From Bradyrhizobium sp. (GTDB lineage Bacteria > Pseudomonadota > Alphaproteobacteria > Rhizobiales > Xanthobacteraceae), in assembly GCF_030654605.1 (NCBI RefSeq), contig NZ_JAURXB010000073.1, positions 1 through 64,000 of the forward strand: 64,000 nucleotides of DNA. Direction: 5' to 3'. The notes beneath the pieces were generated by a model. It saw only the letters and a program-made list of their open reading frames with translations, did not search any database and was not told the DNA's origin. Positions within the stretch are counted from its first letter, which is position 1, and each line of letters starts with the position of its first letter. This document shows positions 26,976-35,729 of the stretch, one piece after another. A program made the translations under genes and the position numbers.

Positions 26976-28190
26976 ATGAGCGTGCGCCCTCAGACCAAGG
27001 ACAAGCCGGCTTCGGTCGAGTTCCAGTGGGACGATCCGTTCATGCTCGACGAGCAGCTCACCGAAGACGAGCGCATGATCCGCGACACCGCGCGCGCCTA
27101 TGCGCAGGACAAGCTGTTGCCGCGCGTCACCAAGGCCTATCTCGAAGAGAAGACCGACCGCGAGATCTTCAACGAGATGGGCGAGCTCGGCCTGATCGGC
27201 ATTACCCTGCCGGAGGAATATGGCTGCGCCAATGCGAGCTACGTCGCCTACGGCCTGGTGGCGCGCGAGATCGAGCGGGTCGACTCCGGCTACCGCTCGA
27301 TGAATTCGGTGCAATCGTCGCTGGTGATGCACCCGATCTACGCCTATGGCGACGAGAACCAGCGCAAGAAATACCTGCCCAAGCTCGCCACCGGCGAGTG
27401 GGTCGGCTGCTTCGGCCTGACCGAGCCGGATGCCGGCTCCGATCCCGGCGGCATGAAGACCCGCGCCGAGAAGACCTCGGACGGCTACCGGCTCACCGGT
27501 ACCAAGATGTGGATTTCCAACGCCCCGATCGCCGACGTGTTCGTGGTGTGGGCCAAGTCGGCCGAACACAACAACCAGATCCGCGGCTTCATTCTCGAGA
27601 AGGGCATGAAGGGGCTGTCGGCTCCGAAGATCGGCGGCAAGCTCAGCCTGCGCGCCTCGGTGACCGGCGAGATCGTGATGGAAGGCGTGGAAGTTCCCGA
27701 GAGCGCCCTGCTGCCCAACGTCTCCGGCCTGAAAGGGCCGTTCGGCTGTCTCAATCGCGCCCGCTACGGCATTTCCTGGGGCGCGATGGGCGCCGCGGAA
27801 GACTGCATGGCGCGCGCGCGGCAATACACGCTCGACCGCAAGCAGTTCAACCGCCCGCTGGCGGCGACGCAGCTGGTGCAGAAGAAGCTCGCAGACATGC
27901 AGACCGACATCGCGCTCGGCCTGCAGGCCTCGTTGCGGGTGGGACGGTTGATGGACGAAGGCAAGATGGCGCCGGAGATGATCTCGATCGTCAAGCGCAA
28001 CAATTGCGGCAAGGCGCTCGACATCGCGCGCATGGCCCGTGACATGCACGGCGGCAACGGCATCCAGATCGAGTATCACGTGATGCGCCACGCGCAGAAC
28101 CTGGAAACCGTCAACACCTATGAAGGCACCCACGACGTCCACGCGTTGATTTTGGGCCGCGCCATTACCGGCATTCAGGCGTTTTCGTAA
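26976..28190 (+). CDS. gcdH: Glutaryl-CoA dehydrogenase
   Basis: A 404-residue acyl-CoA dehydrogenase. GcdH is indicated by the catalytic-Glu segment [20 protein letters not shown] near the C-terminus, [15 protein letters not shown] and the [13 protein letters not shown] flavin region. It oxidises and decarboxylates glutaryl-CoA to crotonyl-CoA in lysine/tryptophan/aromatic breakdown, passing electrons to ETF. The plausible start is ATG 26976 (AAGGAA upstream). No LysR partner adjoins it here. Confidence 0.94.
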   Translation: MSVRPQTKDKPASVEFQWDDPFMLDEQLTEDERMIRDTARAYAQDKLLPRVTKAYLEEKTDREIFNEMGELGLIGITLPEEYGCANASYVAYGLVAREIERVDSGYRSMNSVQSSLVMHPIYAYGDENQRKKYLPKLATGEWVGCFGLTEPDAGSDPGGMKTRAEKTSDGYRLTGTKMWISNAPIADVFVVWAKSAEHNNQIRGFILEKGMKGLSAPKIGGKLSLRASVTGEIVMEGVEVPESALLPNVSGLKGPFGCLNRARYGISWGAMGAAEDCMARARQYTLDRKQFNRPLAATQLVQKKLADMQTDIALGLQASLRVGRLMDEGKMAPEMISIVKRNNCGKALDIARMARDMHGGNGIQIEYHVMRHAQNLETVNTYEGTHDVHALILGRAITGIQAFS

Positions 28191-28198
28191 GTACTCGG

Positions 28199-28306
28199 AC
28201 CTCATCCTGAGGAGCCCGCGCCTTCGCGGGCGTCTCGAAGGATGGCCGCGCGACAGATCTTGCCCGATGCTTCGAGACGGCCCTGCGGGCCTCCTCAGCA
28301 TGAGGG
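28199..28306. repeat. Dispersed palindrome, CCTCATCCTGAGGAGC family, copy 1
   Basis: An inverted structure: CCTCATCCTGAGGAGC...CGTCTCGAAGGATGG followed by GATGCTTCGAGACG...CTCCTCAGCATGAGG. The outer arms are nearly complementary. Further copies at 49475, 54941 and 60203 share the same TCTCGAAGGATG and CTCCTCAGGATGAGG cores. This copy fills the gap between gcdH and the MBL hydrolase. Confidence 0.82.
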
Positions 28307-28344
28307 TTCGGTGGGAAGCACGGCGCACCACTCAGGCACTCCCC

Positions 28345-29262
28345 ATGGCCGACAACGACGACATCCCGTTCAACCGCGACTTTCCCCTGAAACCCGGGGT
28401 GGTCGAGGAAGTCCGCCCCGGCGTGAGGCGCGTGCTCTGCAATAATCCGAGCCCGTTCACCTTTACCGGCACGGTGAGTTACATCGTGGGCACCGGCAAG
28501 GTCGCGATCATCGACCCCGGTCCGGACGATGAAGCTCATGCGGCGGCGCTGCTCGACGCGGTGCGCAATGAGACCGTGACGCATATCCTGGTCACCCACA
28601 CCCACCGCGACCACTCGCCCAACACCACCAGGATCAAGGCCGCCACCGGCGCCACCGTCTATGCCGAGGGTCCGCACCGCGCCTCGCGGCCGCGCCACGA
28701 AAGCGAGAAGCACAATCCGGAATCCGGCGCCGACCGCGACTTCAAGCCGGATATCGAAGTAAAGCACGGCGACGTCGTCGAGGGCGCCGGCTGGGCGCTG
28801 GAAGCGGTGGCGACCCCGGGCCACACCGCCAATCATCTGGCGTTTGCCTGGCGAGAGCGAAAGATCAATTTCGTCGGCGATCACGTGATGGGCTGGTCGA
28901 CCTCGATCGTGGCGCCGCCGGACGGATCGATGGTCGACTACATGGCGTCGCTGGAAACCCTGGCGGCGCGCGACGAGGATTTGTATTTTTCCGGTCACGG
29001 CCCGGAAATCCCGGATGCCCAGCGCTATGTGCGTTTCCTGACCAGGCACCGCCACGCGCGCGAAGCCTCGATCCTGCATCGGCTCGCCAAGGGCGAGGCG
29101 GATATCCCGACCATCGTGCGCGCGGTCTATATCGGCATCGATCCGCGACTGACCAATGCCGCCGGCTATTCCGTGCTGGCGCATCTGGAAGATCTGGCCG
29201 GCCGCGGCGTGGTCGCGACCGATGGCGATCCCGTGATCGGCGGAAATTACAGGTTGGTGTAG
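28345..29262 (+). CDS. MBL-fold metallo-hydrolase
   Basis: A 305-residue metallo-beta-lactamase-fold enzyme of the LACTB2-like group. The zinc ligands are in THTHRDHSP (HxHxDH), TPGHTANH and the later FVGDHV and GHGPE. The C-terminal RHRHARE...winged-helix-like segment (NAAGYSVLAHLEDL) matches the LACTB2 type, which includes ribonucleases and thioesterases; the substrate is not predictable. The start at ATG 28345 is right after the palindromic repeat; an upstream in-frame extension is made of repeat sequence. Confidence 0.88.
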   Translation: MADNDDIPFNRDFPLKPGVVEEVRPGVRRVLCNNPSPFTFTGTVSYIVGTGKVAIIDPGPDDEAHAAALLDAVRNETVTHILVTHTHRDHSPNTTRIKAATGATVYAEGPHRASRPRHESEKHNPESGADRDFKPDIEVKHGDVVEGAGWALEAVATPGHTANHLAFAWRERKINFVGDHVMGWSTSIVAPPDGSMVDYMASLETLAARDEDLYFSGHGPEIPDAQRYVRFLTRHRHAREASILHRLAKGEADIPTIVRAVYIGIDPRLTNAAGYSVLAHLEDLAGRGVVATDGDPVIGGNYRLV

Positions 29263-29264
29263 CT

Positions 29265-29355
29265 GTCATTCCGGGGCGTGCGAAGCACGAACCCGGAATC
29301 CCGAGATCGTTGCACGAGATTCCGGGTTCATCGCTGCGCGATGCCCCGGAATGAC
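29265..29355. repeat. Dispersed palindrome, ATTCCGGGGCGTGCGAAGCACG family
   Basis: GTCATTCCGGGGCGTGCGAAGCACGAACCCGGAATC...GATTCCGGGTTCATCGCTGCGCGATGCCCCGGAATGAC forms a long imperfect hairpin between convergent genes (the MBL hydrolase and the DUF1499 gene), where it could act as a bidirectional terminator. A remnant copy is at 26857. Confidence 0.8.
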
Positions 29356-29366
29356 GGTTAACGACG

Positions 29367-30218
29367 TCAGCGTTCCTTCTTCACCGTCTTCGCCTGCGCC
29401 TTGGCCGGCGCCTGCGGCTTTTTCACCGCCGGCTTGGCCTGGTCGGCGGCCGTGTTGATGTCCTCGATCAGTTTGGTCACGCGCGCGGCGTTACTGCCGA
29501 GGTCGCTTTCGAAATAGCGCGACGAGGAGCGGATATCGACGCGCGAGCCTTCGCTGTCCGGCTTGATGCGAATCGAGACGTCTTCGCGAAATCCCATGAT
29601 CGGCGTTTGCGCGATCGCCTCGATGCGGCCGTCCCGGCGCGGCTGCGGCGGGCGCTCGTCGACCACGCGCCATTTGCGCTTGTTGACCAACGCGAGCGTC
29701 ACCTCATAGGCCCGAAGCGCCGGGACCTCGAGTTCGACGGTTTCGACATCGGGATAGGCCAGCCGCTGCTGTTCGGCGGAATAGAGCCCGGCATAGACCG
29801 CGGGGTTGGCGCCGTCGCCGCTGCGCAAGCGTGCCAGCGCCTCGAAGCGCGGCGGATCGATCGGGTCGGTGGTGATGTCGTGGATCTTCGGCAGCTTGCG
29901 GTATTGCAGGCCGAGATAGGCGGGATAGGCCAGCACGACCGCGCTGATCATGAACGCCAGCAGGATGCGGCCCATGCCGCGCGATCCGTTCTGCCAGATC
30001 GCGACGAAGGCGGCCAATCCCGTCAGGATGGAAAGCACCGCGCAGGCCAGCGCCCCGAAAAACGTCGCCAGCGCCGGTTTGACTTCGAGGAACCCGAAGC
30101 GGACGATGGCAATCGAAACCACCACCGCGACCACCGAAAACACCGCGAGATTGCGCGCCCATGTGGCGAGGCTGGACACGGGCTCCGACTGATAGGGAGC
30201 GGAAAACCTGCGGGCCAT
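29367..30218 (-). CDS. DUF1499 membrane protein
   Basis: A 283-residue protein with three N-terminal membrane helices (about residues 23-42, 50-75 and 83-102) and a DUF1499 domain in the C-terminal half (VDERPPQPRRDGRIEAIAQTPIMGFREDVSIRI, RSSSRYFESDLGSNAARV). A Lys/Ala/Pro-rich tail ends in VKKER. The function of DUF1499 is unknown. Monocistronic, convergent with the MBL gene. Confidence 0.88.
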   Translation of the reverse strand: MARRFSAPYQSEPVSSLATWARNLAVFSVVAVVVSIAIVRFGFLEVKPALATFFGALACAVLSILTGLAAFVAIWQNGSRGMGRILLAFMISAVVLAYPAYLGLQYRKLPKIHDITTDPIDPPRFEALARLRSGDGANPAVYAGLYSAEQQRLAYPDVETVELEVPALRAYEVTLALVNKRKWRVVDERPPQPRRDGRIEAIAQTPIMGFREDVSIRIKPDSEGSRVDIRSSSRYFESDLGSNAARVTKLIEDINTAADQAKPAVKKPQAPAKAQAKTVKKER

Positions 30219-30356
30219 CCTTAAGTTTCCATCATGGATTTGGGCGCCGGTTCCTGGTTCGGGCAGATCGCCCGCGCTGGTGACCTAGCGCATTTTTGGG
30301 CCGGGTGGGAAGCGTTCCGTCCCCGAAAAACAGTCGAAACAGCCGTGAAAACCTCG

Positions 30357-31256
30357 TCATGGCGCATGGTCGAACTGCGCGGCCACGAAGTCGACAAAGG
30401 CCTTGATGCGCGGTGCGCGGTGGCGGCCCGGGACGGTCAGTGTATGGACCGCAAACGACTCCGGCATGCTGGTTTCCAGCAGCAGCGGAACCAGCGTGCC
30501 CTCCCGCAAAGGGCGTGCCACCATGAAATCCGCCAGGCGCGCGATGCCGAGCCCGGCCACCGCCATGTCGAGCAGCAGGTCGGCATTGTCGCTGGTGAAT
30601 GAGCCGGATACGGCGAGCCGGTTGATGCCTTCATGGGTGTGGAAGGGCCATTGCGACCAGCTGGGTCCCGGCAGCGTCAGGCAATTGTGCTGCAGCAGAT
30701 CGGCGGGCACGCGCGGCGATCCGTGTTTCTGCAGGTAGAGCGGACTGGCGCAGATAAGACGTTTCGCTTCGGTGATCTTGCGCGCCACGAGGGTGGAGTC
30801 ACCGAGCGCGCCGGAGCGGATAGCGACATCCACCTGTTCGGCAACCAGATCGACCTGGTGGTCGGAAACATGCAGTTCGACGGTGATGTCGGGATAACGG
30901 CTGAGAAAAACCGGAAGGGCCGGACAGAGGATGAGTTTGGCGATGGCGGTTCCGACGCTGACCCTGAGGTGACCGCGGGGCAGCCGGCTTGCCGCGGTGA
31001 CCTCGGCCTCCGCAGCCTCGATGGATGCGAGGATGTCCCGGCTCCGGGCGACAAAAACTTCGCCTTCAGCGGTGAGAGCCAGCCGGCGCGTCGTCCGCGT
31101 CAGCAGACTGACGCCCAGCCGGTCCTCGATGCGGGTCACCAGCTTGGACAGCGCGGAAGGCGTGATCCCGAGATCTTCAGCCGCGGCGGCAAAGCTGCCG
31201 CGCTCGATCACGCGCACAAACGCGTTCATTTCGGCGGAGGCGGCGTTGACACTCAT
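30357..31256 (-). CDS. LysR-family transcriptional regulator
   Basis: A 299-residue LysR regulator: winged HTH at residues about 1-65 (FVRVIERGSFAAAAEDLGITPSALSKLVTRIEDRLG) and a periplasmic-binding-fold effector domain to the C-terminus. It diverges from a short conserved gene at 31348, with a 14-base dyad in between, so that gene is the likely target. The effector is unknown. Confidence 0.92.
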   Translation of the reverse strand: MSVNAASAEMNAFVRVIERGSFAAAAEDLGITPSALSKLVTRIEDRLGVSLLTRTTRRLALTAEGEVFVARSRDILASIEAAEAEVTAASRLPRGHLRVSVGTAIAKLILCPALPVFLSRYPDITVELHVSDHQVDLVAEQVDVAIRSGALGDSTLVARKITEAKRLICASPLYLQKHGSPRVPADLLQHNCLTLPGPSWSQWPFHTHEGINRLAVSGSFTSDNADLLLDMAVAGLGIARLADFMVARPLREGTLVPLLLETSMPESFAVHTLTVPGRHRAPRIKAFVDFVAAQFDHAP

Positions 31257-31263
31257 GAATTCA

Positions 31264-31277
31264 ATTCACGTATGAAT
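31264..31277. promoter_or_regulatory. Inverted repeat ATTCA-N4-TGAAT in the LysR divergent region
   Basis: A perfect 5-4-5 dyad in the AT-rich 91-base space between the LysR gene and the divergent small gene. Its position just upstream of the LysR start fits an autoregulatory LysR site (T-N11-A type). Confidence 0.4.
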
Positions 31278-31347
31278 GTGTATTATTGCTAATTATAGCG
31301 TTGAAAGTACATAATATAGTTTCCCTTCGCAATGAAGGAGAATCGCT

Positions 31348-31590
31348 ATGAACCGGCAGGTAAATCCGAACGGCCACGCGCCGCGGGCGCAGGACATTAA
31401 GGGCGGCTTGCGCCATCCGGACGGCAGCTTCGATATCGCCGCTTACGCAAAGCTGGCGCACCGCGAACGCGCGGCGGCCATTGCTGCCTCGGCCAGAGAA
31501 GCCGTTCGCATGGTGCGCGAGATGGGGTCGGCCGTCCGGGCAAGGCTCGCGCCGGCTTCGGGAAAGCATCACGCGCATATTGCGAGATGA
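31348..31590 (+). CDS. Small helical conserved hypothetical protein
   Basis: An 80-residue protein, mostly helical, with the central stretch GSFDIAAYAKLAHRERAAAI followed by REAVRMVREMGSAVRARL. No signal peptide or cysteines. AAGGAG (31335-31340) is well spaced before the ATG. It is divergent from a LysR regulator. I do not recognise a named function. Confidence 0.65.
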   Translation: MNRQVNPNGHAPRAQDIKGGLRHPDGSFDIAAYAKLAHRERAAAIAASAREAVRMVREMGSAVRARLAPASGKHHAHIAR

Positions 31591-31595
31591 GCCAA

Positions 31596-31636
31596 TCACC
31601 TCTCCCCGCGCAGGTGTTCGGGGCGGGGAGAGGTGA
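31596..31636. terminator. Bidirectional terminator-like hairpin
   Basis: A perfect 13-base-pair stem TCACCTCTCCCCG/CGGGGAGAGGTGA (31596-31608 and 31624-31636) with a 15-base loop lies between convergent genes. It belongs to the CTCTCCCC family of dispersed hairpins. Confidence 0.7.
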
Positions 31637-31642
31637 AGATCT

Positions 31643-33271
31643 TTACGCTGCGGCGTTTGGAAAACTGTAGGCCTTGAACTGGTCGCGCAGCGCGGTTTTC
31701 AGGATCTTGCCGGTTGCGGTGTGCGGAATGCCGTCGACGAAGGCGACGTCGTCAGGCATCCACCACTTTGCAATCTTGCCGTCCATGAACTTCAGGATGT
31801 CCTCGCGCGTCGCGCTCTGGCCCTGCTTGAGCTGGATGATCAGGAGCGGACGCTCGTCCCATTTCGGGTGATAGACGCCGATCACGGCGGCTTCCGCCAC
31901 CGCGGGATGCCCGACCGCTAGGTTTTCCAGGTCGATCGACGAAATCCACTCGCCGCCGGACTTGATCACGTCCTTGGAGCGGTCGGTGATCCGCATGTAG
32001 CCGTGGGCGTCGATGGTGGCGACGTCGCCGGTGTCGAAATAACCGTCCTCGTCGAGGATCTCGGCATCGAGGCGGAAATAGGCCTTTGACACCGCGGGCC
32101 CGCTGACTTTCAGGCGCCCGAAGGTCTTGCCGTCCCACGGCAGGTCCTTGCCGGCGTCGTCGGTGATCTTCATCTGCACGCCGAACGGCGGATAGCCCTG
32201 GGTCTGCAGGATATCGAGCCGGGCCTCGCCTTTCAGTTCGGCGAACGGCGGCTTCAGCGCGGCCAGCGTGCCGATCGGGCTCATCTCGGTCATGCCCCAG
32301 GCGTGGCGAACCGCGACGCCCAGATCGAGGAACGACTGGATCATCGAGCGCGGCATCGCCGAGCCGCCGCACACCACCATGCGCAGATGCGGCAGTGTCA
32401 GTTTGTTGGCGGCCATGTGGTTGAGCAGCATCAGCCATACCGTCGGCACGCCGGCAGTATGCGTTACTTTCTCGGTGTCGAGCAGCTCATAAACCGAGGC
32501 GCCGTCGAGTTTGGCGCCGGGAAATACCAGCTTGGTGCCCATCGAGGGCGCCGAGAAGGCGATGCCCCAGCTGTTGGCATGGAACAATGGAACTACCGGC
32601 AGCATTGTATCCGCAGCGTTGGCGCCGAGCGAATCGCCGTTGTTGGCCATCAGCGCGTGCAACACGTTGGAGCGATGCGAATACAACACGCCTTTGGGAT
32701 CGCCCGTGGTGCCGGAGGTGTAGCACATTGCGGCGGCGGTGTTTTCGTCGAAGGTCTTCCACTTGAAATTGCCGTCGACTTCCGCGATCCAGTCTTCATA
32801 GGCGACCGCGTTCTTCAGCGTCGTCTGCGGCATATGCGCCTTGTCGGTGAAGACGATGTAGCGTTCCACGGTGGGAAGCTTGTCGGCGATCTTCTCCAGA
32901 ATCGGAATAAAGGTGAGGTCGGTCATCACCACGCGGTCTTCGGCATGATTGATGATCCAGGCGATCTGCTCGGGGAACAGTCTCGGATTGACGGTATGGC
33001 AGATCGCGCCGATGCCCATGATGCCGTACCAGGCTTCGAGATGGCGCCAGGTGTTCCAGGCGATGGTGGCGACGCGGTCGCCGAGCTTGATGCCGTCGCG
33101 GTCGAGCCGCTGCGATACTTTCAGCGCGCGGTCGCGAATTTGCCGGTAATTGGTGCGGTGGATGGGGCCTTCGACCGATCGCGTTACGACCTCCTGGGTG
33201 CCATGGACTTCCGCGGCGTGCTCGATAATCCGGTGACAAAGCAAAGGCCAGTCTTGCATCAATCCAAGCAT
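31643..33271 (-). CDS. Long-chain/medium-chain fatty acid-CoA ligase
   Basis: A 542-residue adenylate-forming enzyme. Motifs: the P-loop [52 protein letters not shown] cut at TGDVATID and GEWIS, and the catalytic-Lys end TATGKILK. It activates a fatty (or aryl) acid with ATP and CoA. The N-terminal [11 protein letters not shown] is the usual start of this alphaproteobacterial subgroup. Monocistronic. Confidence 0.93.
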   Translation of the reverse strand: MLGLMQDWPLLCHRIIEHAAEVHGTQEVVTRSVEGPIHRTNYRQIRDRALKVSQRLDRDGIKLGDRVATIAWNTWRHLEAWYGIMGIGAICHTVNPRLFPEQIAWIINHAEDRVVMTDLTFIPILEKIADKLPTVERYIVFTDKAHMPQTTLKNAVAYEDWIAEVDGNFKWKTFDENTAAAMCYTSGTTGDPKGVLYSHRSNVLHALMANNGDSLGANAADTMLPVVPLFHANSWGIAFSAPSMGTKLVFPGAKLDGASVYELLDTEKVTHTAGVPTVWLMLLNHMAANKLTLPHLRMVVCGGSAMPRSMIQSFLDLGVAVRHAWGMTEMSPIGTLAALKPPFAELKGEARLDILQTQGYPPFGVQMKITDDAGKDLPWDGKTFGRLKVSGPAVSKAYFRLDAEILDEDGYFDTGDVATIDAHGYMRITDRSKDVIKSGGEWISSIDLENLAVGHPAVAEAAVIGVYHPKWDERPLLIIQLKQGQSATREDILKFMDGKIAKWWMPDDVAFVDGIPHTATGKILKTALRDQFKAYSFPNAAA

Positions 33272-33324
33272 ACGGTCGTTCCTCCAGAATGTGTTGTCGT
33301 CTGCCGCTCTTATTCGGAATTGCC

Positions 33325-34587
33325 ATGAACTTTAGCGCGGAGAAAGCAAGCCGGAAATGGGCTTGTGGGGGCTTTCGCCGCACCGCGGCGGCAATGGTTA
33401 CCGCCGTGGCCCTGCTGAGTCTTTGCGCCCAATCAAGGCCCGCCGCAGCGGCGAAAGCGGGGGCATGGCCCCCGGGACCCTGGAGCGACTTGTTCGGGGA
33501 GAGCCGGCCGAAGAAGCCGCACCGGGCGGTGCTGGCGGTGCCGCTGCCGAAGCCGCGCCCGGCCGAGGCGCCCAAAGCTGAGTCCAATGCCGTGTCCAGG
33601 CCCGGGTCCAGGCCTGAGTCCAGGCCAGAACCCAATCGGGCGGAATCCGACAGACCCGAGCCGGAAAAGCCGGCCCCCGCCGGCACCGACAAGGCAGCCG
33701 AGCAGGCGCCTCCCGCGCCACCGCCGCCCTCGGCCTGCCGGCTGACGCTGACGGAAGCGGTCGCGATCGCCCCCAGCATCCCCGACATCAAGGGCGCCGG
33801 CGGCTGCGGCGGCGAGGACCTGGTGCGGCTGGAGGCTGTGGTGCTGCCGGACAAGCGACGGGTTTCGGTGAAGCCGGCGGCCGTCCTGCGCTGCGCCATG
33901 GCCACCGCAATCGCCGACTGGATCCGCACCGACATGGCGCCGCTGGCTTTGAGCCTCGGCAGCGCCATCAGCGACCTCGACAATTTCAATTCCTTCGAGT
34001 GCCGCGGCCGTAACCGCGTGGTCGGCGCCAGGCTGTCCGAGCACGGCCGCGCCAACGCGCTCGATATTCGCGGCATCAAGCTCGCCAACGGCCGCTCGAT
34101 CTCGTTCACCGACCGCGCGGTGCCGCGCGAGACCCGCGAGAGCGTGCTGCATTCGATGTGTGCGCGGTTTCCGACGGTGCTGGGGCCGGGCTCGGACTGG
34201 TATCACGAGGACCACATCCATCTCGATCTGGTGGAGCGGCGAAACAACTACAAGATCTGCCAGTGGAACGTGTGGGATCCGCTGCCGCAAATCGCCCCGT
34301 TGCTGCCGGCCGAGCGGCCGGAGGAGGCCCCGCCGCGCGAAGTCGCCGCCACGGCCGAGCAAGGCAAATCTGAGCAAGGCAAATCTGAGCAAGGCAAGTC
34401 AGAGCAAGGCAAGTCAGAGCAAGATAAGTCCGAGCAAGATAAGTCCGAGCTGGCCAAATCCGAACAGGCCAAGTCCGGGCAAGGCAAGTCGGGGCAGGGT
34501 AAATTTGATGCGGCCAAACCGGCGAAGCCGGAAGCAGCGGCCGCCGCGCAACCAACGAAAAAGCGCCGGCAAGACCGGCGCTTTTGA
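33325..34587 (+). CDS. Extensin-like family protein with a repeat tail
   Basis: A 420-residue exported protein: N-terminal signal anchor (AMVTAVALLSLCAQS), a Pro/Glu-rich region (about 50-145), then the extensin-like C-terminal domain (CRLTLTEAVAIAPSIPDIKGAGGCG..., RVVGARLSEHGRANALDIRG, GSDWYHEDHIHLDLVERRNNYKIC). The SEHGRANALD and HEDHIHLD parts look like a metal-dependent D,D-peptidase-type site acting on the cell wall. A 49-residue tail of ten EQGKS-like pentads precedes a Lys/Arg-rich end. The last codons form a terminator stem. Start ATG 33325. Confidence 0.87.
   Translation: MNFSAEKASRKWACGGFRRTAAAMVTAVALLSLCAQSRPAAAAKAGAWPPGPWSDLFGESRPKKPHRAVLAVPLPKPRPAEAPKAESNAVSRPGSRPESRPEPNRAESDRPEPEKPAPAGTDKAAEQAPPAPPPPSACRLTLTEAVAIAPSIPDIKGAGGCGGEDLVRLEAVVLPDKRRVSVKPAAVLRCAMATAIADWIRTDMAPLALSLGSAISDLDNFNSFECRGRNRVVGARLSEHGRANALDIRGIKLANGRSISFTDRAVPRETRESVLHSMCARFPTVLGPGSDWYHEDHIHLDLVERRNNYKICQWNVWDPLPQIAPLLPAERPEEAPPREVAATAEQGKSEQGKSEQGKSEQGKSEQDKSEQDKSELAKSEQAKSGQGKSGQGKFDAAKPAKPEAAAAAQPTKKRRQDRRF
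34357..34503 (+). repeat. 15-base tandem repeat (about 10 units) coding for EQGKS pentads
   Basis: Ten consecutive 15-base units encode EQGKS (four times), EQDKS (twice), ELAKS, EQAKS, GQGKS and GQGK. The first four copies are the most alike. In-frame, so copy-number change would alter tail length without breaking the protein. Confidence 0.9.
34561..34583. terminator. Terminator stem-loop overlapping the 3' end of the extensin gene
   Basis: AAGCGCCGG/CCGGCGCTT, a 9-base-pair perfect stem with a 5-base loop, flanked by A residues on the left and T residues on the right, so it can serve both the extensin gene and the convergent transpeptidase gene. It lies inside the last codons of the extensin reading frame. 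Confidence 0.82.
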
Positions 34588-34623
34588 TTGGATTGTCGGA
34601 TGATGCGAAGCCGGTCTGACCGG

Positions 34624-35307
34624 CTATTGCATGATCGCGTTGCCGCCGCCCTGCAGCGCCATCTTGGAATTGTACGGCGAGTCGCCCTGCTTGGGGTCGA
34701 GCACGACCACGACGGTGCCCTGCTTGACGCGGGTGTAGAGATCGATGACGTCCTCGTTGGTCATGCGGATGCAGCCTGACGAAATCGAGGCGCCGATATA
34801 TTCCGGCTGGTTGGTGCCGTGGATCCGGAACAGGGTATCGCGGTTGCCCTGGTAAAGGTACAGCGCGCGAGCGCCGAGCGGATTGTCGACGCCGCCGGGT
34901 ACCGAGGCGGGCAAGCCTTCGATGCGCTTGTGGATGTCGGCGGTCGGCGTCCATTTCGGCCATTCCGCCATGTTGCCGATGCGCGCGATGCCGGAAAACG
35001 CCAGTGCTTCCTCGCCGACGGTGACGCCGTAGCGGATCGCCTTGCCGCCATCCTGCACCAGATAGAGATAATGATTGTCGGAATCGACCACGATGGTGCC
35101 GGGCATTTCCTTGCGGTGATAGTCGACGATGGCGCGGCGGAACGGTTCGGCCACGGCCACCTTGGCGTAACGCGCCTTGGCAAGCTGGGCCTTGTCGGCC
35201 GGCTTGAGCGTGGCCTCGGGGGCGGACTGGTAGGTCGTGGCCTGCATGCAGCCCGACAGCATCAGGCCGGCGGCCAGCATTCCCAACATTGCCTTCAGCG
35301 ACGACAT
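34624..35307 (-). CDS. L,D-transpeptidase (ErfK/YbiS/YcfS family) lipoprotein
   Basis: A 227-residue protein with a lipobox (LMLSGC, Cys20) and a YkuD domain with the catalytic HGTNQPEYIG and SSGCIRM motifs. It cross-links peptidoglycan (3-3 links) or attaches proteins to it, from the inner or outer membrane surface. The extensin-like gene, also a wall-acting candidate, lies next to it, convergent. Confidence 0.93.
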   Translation of the reverse strand: MSSLKAMLGMLAAGLMLSGCMQATTYQSAPEATLKPADKAQLAKARYAKVAVAEPFRRAIVDYHRKEMPGTIVVDSDNHYLYLVQDGGKAIRYGVTVGEEALAFSGIARIGNMAEWPKWTPTADIHKRIEGLPASVPGGVDNPLGARALYLYQGNRDTLFRIHGTNQPEYIGASISSGCIRMTNEDVIDLYTRVKQGTVVVVLDPKQGDSPYNSKMALQGGGNAIMQ

Positions 35308-35729
35308 GGTTCAGTTCCAATCGAAAGTCTTCGCGGTCGCGCACCAACCCTGCGCCCGAAACGCCACGATTCCATTAATCGCATTATCGTTGAAATCGCC
35401 AATAATTCCAGAGCTTAGATGCCCGTCCCGCGTCGCAGCAGGTTGGCTGTGACCTTTTTACCGCAGCTGTTGCCGTTTTGGGCTGATTTTTGGGCAGTTG
35501 CAGCGCTCTCGCCGAATCGTCGCCACGGAGCTGCCATTCCGCCGCCGCAAATATGGATCGGGGGTTAATGCGCCAGTCATCAAGCGCTTGCCAGAATCGA
35601 TCTAAGTCCTGTTGGTAGCCACAGCGTTTCGAGCGAAGCCTGCCCTCGGGCTTGACCGGGGGCGGGCACCGGTTTGCGCCTCGAAACGCGTCCGAACAAA
35701 AAGCAGCGCGCTCGGTCCCGGAGTCCTCC
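35308..35729. other. Long intergenic region upstream of corA with a 66-base dyad
   Basis: No gene supported. Perfect 10-base arms GCGTTTCGAG (35624-35633) and CTCGAAACGC (35680-35689) enclose a second imperfect GC-rich stem (GCCTGCCC/GGGCGGGC), giving a long hairpin about 40 bases before corA. It could be a leader structure or another dispersed palindrome. I found no match to an M-box. Confidence 0.5.

Noticed and set aside
28267..28344. N-terminal extension of the MBL hydrolase
   Set aside because: The added residues are translated from the dispersed palindromic repeat.
34357..34503. CRISPR or minisatellite outside a gene
   Set aside because: The 15-base repeats are contiguous, have no spacers, and lie in frame within the extensin-like gene.
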